Shown in pieces: positions 32,113-38,900 of a DNA stretch of 60,982 nt. The notes beneath the pieces are model-generated. The model searched no databases. It had not been told where the DNA came from and worked only from the letters and a program-made list of their open reading frames with translations. Every line of letters begins with the position of its first letter. Position 1 is the stretch's first letter. Where the stretch lies: the NCBI GenBank assembly GCA_023701245.1, contig JAMPXK010000010.1, positions 1 to 60,982 on the forward strand, in the 5' to 3' direction. The stretch comes from Elusimicrobiales bacterium. Lineage in GTDB: Bacteria; Elusimicrobiota; Elusimicrobia; Elusimicrobiales; UBA9959. The position numbers were made by a program, and so were the translations under genes.

Positions 32113-32913
32113 TCAGCGCAGGCGCATATGCCCGGCGTCGCGCTTGTAATGGAACTTGATGATCTCGGCAAGTATTGAAACGGCTATCTCCCCCGGAGCC
32201 TTCCCACCCAGGTTCAGGCCGACAGGCGAGTGGACCCTGGGGTCTTTCAGCGGAAAAAGCTTCTTCTTGCCCAGCAGGCGGAAGATCTCCCCCACCTTGT
32301 CCTTGCTGCCTATCATCCCGATATAGGCGGCCTTCGTGCGCAGCAGGGCCTCCAGGCACTCCCGGTCCAGCGCGTGGCCGCGGGTAACTATAACGGCATA
32401 AGTGTCCGCGTCCACGCCGGCCTTGGCCACGGCCTTGTGGGGAGCCTCGTTGATTATATCCAGCGCCCCGGGGAATCTTTCGGGATTGGCGAATTCCGCC
32501 CTGTCGTCGGCCACCAGGAAGGGATAGCCGGCCAGGCGGCAGGCTTCGGCTATCTTGACACCCACGTGGCCGCCGCCCAATATCAGCACCTTGAAAGGGT
32601 TCTTGTAAACGTCTATAAAGACTTCCATCTTCCCCATGCAGATCATGCCGGTATTGCCTTTGGGCTTGAGTTCGAAAGAGAACTTGCCGCCTTCGCCGGC
32701 CTTCACGCACTCTACGGCCTTCTTTATCACCAGGGCTTCCACGGTGCCGCCGCCCACGGTGCCCTCTATGGCGCCGTCGGCGTAGACCAGCATCCGGGCG
32801 CCGGCGTCGCGCGGGGTCGAGCCGCCCGCTTCTATAACGGTGACGAAGGCCGCGGCGCGGCCGGCGTCTATGGCTTCGGCGAGGAGTTTTATGATGTTCT
32901 TCTGGTCTTTCAT
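32113..32913 (-). CDS. xdhC: XdhC-family molybdenum cofactor insertion/sulfuration protein
   Basis: XdhC binds molybdenum cofactor, promotes its sulfuration and inserts it into xanthine dehydrogenase-type enzymes. The 266-aa protein has the N-terminal XdhC/CoxI domain (GGSTPRDAGARMLVYADG, EGTVGGGTVEA) and the C-terminal Rossmann domain (LILGGGHVGVKIAEACRLAG, YIGMIGSKDKV). It is last in the operon headed by 8-oxoguanine deaminase and containing mocA. Two Mo hydroxylases in the window (11982-15619 and 23367-27064) are the obvious clients. Confidence 0.92.
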   Translation of the reverse strand: MKDQKNIIKLLAEAIDAGRAAAFVTVIEAGGSTPRDAGARMLVYADGAIEGTVGGGTVEALVIKKAVECVKAGEGGKFSFELKPKGNTGMICMGKMEVFIDVYKNPFKVLILGGGHVGVKIAEACRLAGYPFLVADDRAEFANPERFPGALDIINEAPHKAVAKAGVDADTYAVIVTRGHALDRECLEALLRTKAAYIGMIGSKDKVGEIFRLLGKKKLFPLKDPRVHSPVGLNLGGKAPGEIAVSILAEIIKFHYKRDAGHMRLR

Positions 32914-32933
32914 AGGGGTATTTTACCAACTCT

Positions 32934-34469
32934 TTACGCCAGTTTATAGATCTCCACCGTCTCGCTCTTGCCTTTCAGCGAGGCTTTGCCCAGCGGCGTG
33001 AATTCCAGGCCGGAGAGCTTCGGGCGGGCGCGCTCCAGCGCCGGGCCGCTGATAAGTATGTCCGTGTCGAAATCCTTGGTCTTGGATTCCAGGCGCGAGG
33101 CGATATTGACGGTATCGCCGATAAAGGTATATTCCAGCCGGGCCGCGGTCCCTATATTCCCGGCCACCAGCTTGCCGGCGTGAATGCCTATGCCGAAGTC
33201 CACCCGCCCCGGCGCCTTGCCCGAGGCGTTGAACGCCTCCAGGCCCTTGCGCATGGCCACCGCGGCGCGCACGGCGTCGGCGGCGTAATCCGTGGACCCC
33301 AGCAGCGGGGTATAGATGGCCATCACCGCGTCGCCTATGAACTTGTTGATGACGCCGTTATTGGCCGTAATAGGCGGGGTGATGAAGTGGAAATAATCGT
33401 TGAGGAACCCGATGAGCATGGAGGCGCTCATCTTTTCGGAAAGCGGGGTGAAGTTGCGGATGTCGCAGAACATCACGGCCGCCTCCATGTCCTCGCCGCC
33501 CAGGTTCACCTTCTTGTTCTTGATGAGTTCCCGCGCTATCTCTATGGACAGGTATTTGCCGAAAGTGTCCTGCAGCTCCTCGCGCTCCCTCAGGCCCTCC
33601 ACCATCTCGTTAAAACCGGCCTTAAGGTGCGCGATCTCGTCGGCAAAGAAGATATGGGTCTTCACGAACTCACCCCCCGCCACGCGGCGCATCTTGCCGA
33701 TGAGGCCGTTGAGCGGCACCTGAATGCCGTTATAGACCGTGCTAACCCCGGTCAGCAGCAGCACGCCGCAGAGGAACAACATGAGCCCGAAATCCCCGGC
33801 GAAGGTATCCCACGGCACCCGGTTAAGAAAGAGCAGGTAGATCAGGGCGAACGGGATTATGGCGAAACCGATGATGAGCGAGGAGATCTTGATGTAGATC
33901 GGGATGGAGAACCCTGGCCGCAGCCTGGACAATTCCTCCGGCGAGTAAAGACTGACGATGAGTTTTTTCTGCTTCGAAAGATGCGCGTCTATGTGCGCGA
34001 TAAGAAGGGCAGCCTGGCCGGCGAACGCGACGCCGGACGCCGCCCAGACCTGCCACGGCAGGATGCCGAACAGCATTACTGGCACGGCCAGAGCCAGCCC
34101 CTGCGAGATGACCAGCAGCAGGAAGGCGTCGCGGTAGATATTCCCCAACCGCGCGCGGATCTTGGCCTTTAGAGCCTCGTCGGGTTTGCGGACGTACATG
34201 TAGGCGGGCCTTGCCCATATGTAGACGAGCAGGATCATAACTATGAAAGGCAGGCCGATATTGATCCCCTGATGCCGGGCCCCGGTCATGATATTCAGCG
34301 AGCCGCCGCCGATGTCCGGATTGCCGGCCAGGGCGACCATGGTTACACGGTAAAAGGAAGAGTAGATGAACCCGAGGAATAGCGGGATGGTAAGGAGGTT
34401 GAAGAACTCCCTCAGCTGTTTTTTCCTCGCCGCTTTCTCGGGATCGCCGAACAATACGATATCTTTCAT
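32934..34469 (-). CDS. Membrane-bound class III adenylate/guanylate cyclase with HAMP-like linker
   Basis: A 511-aa cyclase, probably making cAMP. About six membrane helices (residues 20-245) lead into a HAMP-like linker (IQVPLNGLIGKMRRVAGGEF) and a C-terminal class III catalytic domain (about 320-511). Visible catalytic residues are the metal-binding aspartates (FCDIRNFTPLSEKMS and NKFIGDAVMAIY), the lysine in NKFIGD, and D, N and R in TFIGDTVNIASRLE, so it should be active and adenylate-specific. It overlaps the transporter gene by 4 bp inside the purine/Mo-cofactor operon, an unusual place for a cyclase. Confidence 0.88.
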   Translation of the reverse strand: MKDIVLFGDPEKAARKKQLREFFNLLTIPLFLGFIYSSFYRVTMVALAGNPDIGGGSLNIMTGARHQGINIGLPFIVMILLVYIWARPAYMYVRKPDEALKAKIRARLGNIYRDAFLLLVISQGLALAVPVMLFGILPWQVWAASGVAFAGQAALLIAHIDAHLSKQKKLIVSLYSPEELSRLRPGFSIPIYIKISSLIIGFAIIPFALIYLLFLNRVPWDTFAGDFGLMLFLCGVLLLTGVSTVYNGIQVPLNGLIGKMRRVAGGEFVKTHIFFADEIAHLKAGFNEMVEGLREREELQDTFGKYLSIEIARELIKNKKVNLGGEDMEAAVMFCDIRNFTPLSEKMSASMLIGFLNDYFHFITPPITANNGVINKFIGDAVMAIYTPLLGSTDYAADAVRAAVAMRKGLEAFNASGKAPGRVDFGIGIHAGKLVAGNIGTAARLEYTFIGDTVNIASRLESKTKDFDTDILISGPALERARPKLSGLEFTPLGKASLKGKSETVEIYKLA

Positions 34470-35704
34470 GTGTACCTCAGAAAAACCCAGTATATTATGG
34501 CATTTATGAAAGTGAGCGGTACCCCGACGCGGGCGAACTCCAGGAAGGTAATGGTGGCGCCGGAGCGCTTCTCCGCGGTCTGGATGATGATAACGTTGCT
34601 GGCGGCCCCGAGGATGAACAGGTTCCCGGCGAAAGTGGAAGCGGCGGCCAGCGCCATCAGTTCAGGCGTGCCGGCCCCTGCGTGCTGGAGCATGGGCAGG
34701 TACAGCGCCACCAGCGGCACATTGGAAATAAGCTGGCTGAGCAGCACGCTTACGGTCATTATAGGGCCAAGGCCGGTAATGTCCGCCCCCGAACCGGCGA
34801 TCAGCCCCTGGAAAAAGCCCGTGTCCCAGACGGCGCGCATCAGCACGAACATGCCGGCGAAGAAAGCCAGCGTACTCCAGTCCACCCGGCGGACCAGCTC
34901 TAACCGGCGCGGGCTCAGCAGCAGCCCCGGCGCGGCGGCCGCGAGGGCGATCCAGGTAAGGCGGAAATCCCAGGCGGGGTTCAGCGAGACCAGCAGCACC
35001 TTGGCGGCTATGGCCGCCCCAAGCGCTCCGGCGGTGACCTTGGCCAGGCGCGCGAGGGCCGCGTCGCGTACCGGTTCCTGGGAATGCCTCAATTCCGTCT
35101 TCCGGAATTCCGCCCGGTAGAAATGCCTTACCAGCAGGAAAACCGCGCCCAGGTTCAGGAGCGTGGGCAGGGCCAGGTATTTCAGGAAGGTCAGGAAAGG
35201 CGCGGCCACCTCCCCCTTCACCGCCACCAGCAGGTTCTGGGGATTGCCTATAGGGCTCATGACGCTGCCCGTGGTGATGGAGAAGGCCAGCGCCAGCAGA
35301 AGTGCCTTGGGCGGGATGGAATGCTTGCGCGCCAGCAGCAGCGCCACCGGCGTGCCGGCTATGGCCAGCGTGTCGTTCATCAGCAGGGCAGAAGCGAGCC
35401 CCATGAAGAAGACCAGCGTCAGCAGCAGCCCCTCCTCGGTGCGCGCCCGCTTGAAGACCTCGAATTCCGCGTGGGCCAGCCAGCCGCTCAGCTCCAGCGT
35501 CTGCCCGGCGGCGAACATGCCGAAGAGAAAGACCATGACGTCCCAGTCTACGGCGGCCGCGGCGGCGGCGGGGCTTATGCCGCCGGCCAGCAGCACGGCC
35601 GCCGCCCCGGCGCACATCACCTGCCAGATCCCGAAACGGAACCTGCCCGCCTGCCGCACGGCGATCAGCAGGAAGACGGCCGCGAGTACCGCCAGGGGGA
35701 ACAT
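34466..35704 (-). CDS. ArsB/NhaD-type ion transporter (12 predicted helices)
   Basis: A 412-aa polytopic membrane protein of the ion transporter superfamily that holds ArsB, NhaD and SLC13 carriers. Family features include the MVFLFGMFAAGQTLELSGW block, the re-entrant-loop LLMNDTLAIAGTP, SPIGNPQNLLVAVKG (NPQN motif) and the second-half counterpart LSQLISNVPLVALYLP followed by AGNLFILGAASNVIIIQ. No arsenic genes are nearby. Its place between mocA and a cyclase in the purine operon makes uptake or efflux of an organic anion or oxyanion (for example molybdate-related or a purine product) thinkable, but substrate cannot be assigned. Confidence 0.8.
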   Translation of the reverse strand: MFPLAVLAAVFLLIAVRQAGRFRFGIWQVMCAGAAAVLLAGGISPAAAAAAVDWDVMVFLFGMFAAGQTLELSGWLAHAEFEVFKRARTEEGLLLTLVFFMGLASALLMNDTLAIAGTPVALLLARKHSIPPKALLLALAFSITTGSVMSPIGNPQNLLVAVKGEVAAPFLTFLKYLALPTLLNLGAVFLLVRHFYRAEFRKTELRHSQEPVRDAALARLAKVTAGALGAAIAAKVLLVSLNPAWDFRLTWIALAAAAPGLLLSPRRLELVRRVDWSTLAFFAGMFVLMRAVWDTGFFQGLIAGSGADITGLGPIMTVSVLLSQLISNVPLVALYLPMLQHAGAGTPELMALAAASTFAGNLFILGAASNVIIIQTAEKRSGATITFLEFARVGVPLTFINAIIYWVFLRYT

Positions 35705-36303
35705 CAGCCCGCCTTTACCAGCGCGTCGTAATCTTCGGGCGTGTCGAAATCCCTGATGATCCCGGGATCGCTCACTTCAAGGTCGGTTATCTTAACAGAG
35801 GAATGGTGGGTGACCCAGTGCAGGCCCTTGTCTGGCGGGGCCTCGAAGCAAAGTGCCCGGTAGGCGCCCGGGATGAGTACGGGGTGACCGCGCTTGAGGC
35901 GGGCGTCGGCGGCCCTGTACGTGCGCGGGATGACCAGCGATCCCTTGGCCGAGCGCCAGCAGTCTATAACTTTGACATACGTCTCCGCCTGGATGGTAGG
36001 CTGGTCGGCCAGGCAGACCAGGTAGCCTTCGGCCGGCGCCGCTGCGTCCAGCCCCGCGCGCAGCGAGGAAAGCTGCCCGTGTTCGGGGTGGGGATTGACG
36101 GTCACTTTTTCCCCGGCAGGCTGCCAGGCCGCGAGGATCTCCGCCGAAGCCCGCCCCAGCACCACCACCCTGTCCTCCACGCCGGCCTTGCGCAGCGCGG
36201 CGCAGACGTGCTCTATGAAGGGCCGGCCGCGCCACTGAAGCAGGACTTTGGGCCTGCCCATCCTGGAAGATTCCCCGGCGGCGAGCACTATGGCGGAAAG
36301 CAT
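35704..36303 (-). CDS. mocA: MocA-like molybdenum cofactor nucleotidyltransferase
   Basis: MocA transfers CMP onto molybdenum cofactor (MobA would use GMP), making the dinucleotide form used by many bacterial xanthine dehydrogenase-family enzymes. The 199-aa protein has the GT-A-like N-terminal signature AIVLAAGESSRMGRPKVLLQWRG, the LVCLADQPTI motif typical of MocA, and the RGHPVLIP segment. The ATG at 36303 is chosen; an upstream reading to 36570 runs into the phosphofructokinase gene. It sits 11 bases after pfk and overlaps the transporter by one base. Confidence 0.9.
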   Translation of the reverse strand: MLSAIVLAAGESSRMGRPKVLLQWRGRPFIEHVCAALRKAGVEDRVVVLGRASAEILAAWQPAGEKVTVNPHPEHGQLSSLRAGLDAAAPAEGYLVCLADQPTIQAETYVKVIDCWRSAKGSLVIPRTYRAADARLKRGHPVLIPGAYRALCFEAPPDKGLHWVTHHSSVKITDLEVSDPGIIRDFDTPEDYDALVKAG

Positions 36304-36314
36304 GCCGGTCGCCT

Positions 36315-37424
36315 TCAATCCCCGAAGGAAATGCCCAGGCTGCGCGCGGTAAGGATGGAATCGCAGTTGAGCGGGACGGTCTTCAGGCGCTGGGTAGCCT
36401 GGGCCAGCGGCACGTAGCGTACCCTGGGCGGGTCCAGCGCCACCATTACGCCGCTGCGGCCCTCGTCCAGCGCCCGCACGGCGGCCGCGCCGAAGCGCAG
36501 GGAAATAAGGCGGTCGAAAGTGGTGGGGCTGCCGCCGCGCAGCAGGTGTCCCAGCACGACGGTGCGGCATTCCCGCCCGGTCAGTTCCTGCAGTTCTTTG
36601 GCCACGCGCTCGCCGCAGCCGCCCAGTTTCTCCTGCCGGCCCAGCTCTTTGCTGACCACGCAGACGCCGCCGCCCTTGGGCCTGGCGCCCTCGGCCACTA
36701 CCACTATGGCGAAATACTTATTGCGCTTCTCCAGCGCCTTCATGGCCGCCGCTACCTTGCGGATATCGTAGGGGATCTCGGGGATCAGGATGGCGTCGGC
36801 CGTGCCGGAGATGCCCGTATTGAGCGCTATCCACCCGGCGTAGCGCCCCATCACCTCTATGACCATTATCCTGCGGTGGGCCTCGGCGGTGGAGTGCAGC
36901 CGGTCCAGGCATTCCGTAGCGAAGGAAACCGCGGTGTCGAAACCGAAAGTGGCCACAGTGCCTTTGAGGTCGTTATCGATGGTCTTGGGCACGCCTATCA
37001 CGCGCAGGCCTCTTTGCGCCAGGAGGTTGGCTATCCCCAGCGAGCCGTCGCCGCCCAGCGCCACCAGCGCGTCTATCCCGTTGCGCTTGAAGGCGGCCAC
37101 CAGCTCGCCGGTACGGTCCTTTTCATACCAGCGGCCGTCAGGGCCCAGCGTCGGGTATTTGGCGGGGTTGCCCTTGTTGGTGGTGCCCAGGATGGTCCCG
37201 CCCAGGTGCGTGATGCCGCGCACCCGGCCGCGGGTCAGCGGCAGCAGGCCGCCCTCGGGATACTCGCCCGGCATCAGCAGGCCGTTGTAGCCGTCGCGTA
37301 TGCCCACCACCTCCCAGCCCTTGTTCAGGGCCGCGATGACCACCGACCTTATGACGGCGTTCAGCCCCGGGGCGTCCCCGCCCCCGGTGTTTATGGCGAT
37401 CTTTCTTATCCTGGCTTTCGGCAT
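36315..37424 (-). CDS. 6-phosphofructokinase, group III type
   Basis: Phosphorylates fructose 6-phosphate in glycolysis. The 369-aa protein has the PFK motifs NTGGGDAPGLNAVI, GGTILGTTNKG, GGDGSLG, PKTIDND, MGRYAGWIAL and LGHLLRGGSPTTFDR. The donor-specificity positions are mixed. GGDGS has Gly at E. coli position 104, as in ATP enzymes. PKTIDND has Lys at position 124, as in PPi-dependent and group III enzymes. ATP is the more likely donor, but pyrophosphate is not excluded. Its place inside a purine-catabolic operon is unexpected; gaps to neighbours are only 11-12 bases. Confidence 0.9.
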   Translation of the reverse strand: MPKARIRKIAINTGGGDAPGLNAVIRSVVIAALNKGWEVVGIRDGYNGLLMPGEYPEGGLLPLTRGRVRGITHLGGTILGTTNKGNPAKYPTLGPDGRWYEKDRTGELVAAFKRNGIDALVALGGDGSLGIANLLAQRGLRVIGVPKTIDNDLKGTVATFGFDTAVSFATECLDRLHSTAEAHRRIMVIEVMGRYAGWIALNTGISGTADAILIPEIPYDIRKVAAAMKALEKRNKYFAIVVVAEGARPKGGGVCVVSKELGRQEKLGGCGERVAKELQELTGRECRTVVLGHLLRGGSPTTFDRLISLRFGAAAVRALDEGRSGVMVALDPPRVRYVPLAQATQRLKTVPLNCDSILTARSLGISFGD

Positions 37425-37436
37425 AGTCCCCCCTCG

Positions 37437-38813
37437 TCAGATCCCCGCTTTCCTGTAGAGCGAAGCCGCGGCCTTGTTGGCGCGCCGCGCCAGTTCGAAT
37501 TCATCCACCTGCGTCAGGCGCCCGTCGCGGACCACCACCTTGCCGTTCACGACGGTATACTTGGTGCGGTGGGAGGCGCCGCAGAACAGCAGCGAGGCCA
37601 GCGGGTCGGACTTGGAGCCGGCGAAATCCAGCCCGCTCACGTCGAAGATGGCCAGGTCGGCGGCCTTGCCGGGTTCGATGGAACCGATATCGCGGCGCCC
37701 GAGCACCGCGGCGCCGCCGCGGGTGGCGAGCCGGAAGGCCTCCCGCGCGGGCATGGCTTTCACGCCGGTGCCTACGCGGTGCACCAGCATGCACTGCCGC
37801 ACCTCGCCCAGCATGTCGCAGGAATCGTTGGAGGCGGAGCCGTCCACGCCCAGACCTACCGGCACTTTATGCCTGAGGAACATGGGCACCGGGGCGATGC
37901 CGGAACCCAGCCGCAGGTTGGAGCAGGGGCAATGGGCCACGCCGGTATGCGTGCGCCCCATCTTTTTAGCCTCGGCCTCGTTGATATAGACGCAGTGGGC
38001 GAACCAGGCGTTGCCTTCCTCCACCCAGCCCACGGACTCCATGTATTCCAGCGGGCGCATTTTAAAGAGTTTTTTGCAGAAGGCTTCCTCGTCCCTGGTC
38101 TCGGCCAGGTGGGTGTGCATGCGCACGTCCCACTTCTTGGCCATCTCCGCCGTGAGCTTCAGCAGTTCCGTGGTGACGGAGAACGGCGAGCAGGGCGCCA
38201 TGGCCACGTGCGTCATGGCGAACTTCTCCCGGCCGTGGAACTTGTTGATGAGGCGCTCGCAGTCCTTGAGGATAAAGTCCTCTTTCTGCACGACGGAATC
38301 CGGCGGCAGGCCGCCCTTGCTGCGGCCGCGCGACATGGAACCGCGGGTGGCCGTGAAGCGCATGCCCACGGCGCGCGCGGCCTCTATCTGCGTGTCTATG
38401 AAGAACCCGCTGTTCTTCTTCGGGAACAGGTAGAGGTGGTCGGAACTGGTGGTGCAGCCCGTAAGCAGCAGTTCGCCCAGGCCCGCCTGCGTGCTGGCGT
38501 AAATAGCCTCGGGGTTCACGTGCTTCCAGATGTCGTAGAGATAGACCAGCCAGTCGAAGAGCTCCGCGTCCTGCACCTTGGGCAGGTTGCGGGTCAGGGT
38601 CTGGTACAGGTGGTGATGGGTGTTCACGAAGCCGGGCAGGACCACGCAGCCCTTGGCGTCCAGGACGGAATCGGCCTTGACCCTGAGGCCTTTGCCGACC
38701 TTCTTTATTTCCGCGCCCTCGATATAAACGTCGCCGCCGCTGATCTCGCGGCCGGCGTCATCCATGGTCGCCAGCACCAGGGCGTTCTTTACCAAAAGGG
38801 TCTTGGGCTTCAT
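37437..38813 (-). CDS. 8-oxoguanine deaminase (amidohydrolase family)
   Basis: Deaminates 8-oxoguanine to urate. The 458-aa protein belongs to the cog0402 amidohydrolases. Metal ligands are visible in GFVNTHHHLYQTLTRN, HTHLAET and WFAHCVYIN, and the catalytic Asp is in GLGVDGSASNDSCDMLGEVRQCM, a block characteristic of 8-oxoguanine deaminases. The TTSSDHLYLFP segment also matches. The related hydroxyatrazine hydrolases are the main alternative. It is the first gene of the six-gene minus-strand operon and is divergent from the DPD-like flavoprotein and SsnA, which makes a purine role convincing. Confidence 0.85.
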   Translation of the reverse strand: MKPKTLLVKNALVLATMDDAGREISGGDVYIEGAEIKKVGKGLRVKADSVLDAKGCVVLPGFVNTHHHLYQTLTRNLPKVQDAELFDWLVYLYDIWKHVNPEAIYASTQAGLGELLLTGCTTSSDHLYLFPKKNSGFFIDTQIEAARAVGMRFTATRGSMSRGRSKGGLPPDSVVQKEDFILKDCERLINKFHGREKFAMTHVAMAPCSPFSVTTELLKLTAEMAKKWDVRMHTHLAETRDEEAFCKKLFKMRPLEYMESVGWVEEGNAWFAHCVYINEAEAKKMGRTHTGVAHCPCSNLRLGSGIAPVPMFLRHKVPVGLGVDGSASNDSCDMLGEVRQCMLVHRVGTGVKAMPAREAFRLATRGGAAVLGRRDIGSIEPGKAADLAIFDVSGLDFAGSKSDPLASLLFCGASHRTKYTVVNGKVVVRDGRLTQVDEFELARRANKAAASLYRKAGI

Positions 38814-38848
38814 AGCGTCTCCGTTGATGAGGTTCTTCAGTTAAAAAT

Positions 38849-38870
38849 ATTATAGTAAAATAAATTTTAC
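38849..38870. promoter_or_regulatory. Overlapping divergent promoters and palindromic operator candidate of the purine operons
   Basis: In the 87-base divergent spacer a minus-strand TATAAT (38849-38854) and a plus-strand TATAGT (38851-38856) overlap. Immediately beside them is a perfect inverted repeat, GTAAAAT (38855-38861), AA, ATTTTAC (38864-38870). It would cover the plus-strand transcription start and lie upstream of the minus-strand -10, so one bound regulator could control both operons. Clear -35 hexamers are not visible, which suggests activator dependence. Confidence 0.65.
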
Positions 38871-38900
38871 CGGAACCGAGTCCGTTATCTGGAGAACCAC

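Noticed and set aside
36304-36570. N-terminal extension of mocA into the phosphofructokinase gene
   Set aside because: The extension is out-of-frame pfk sequence; the true start at 36303 begins exactly at the MLSAIVLAAGESSRMG nucleotide-binding motif.
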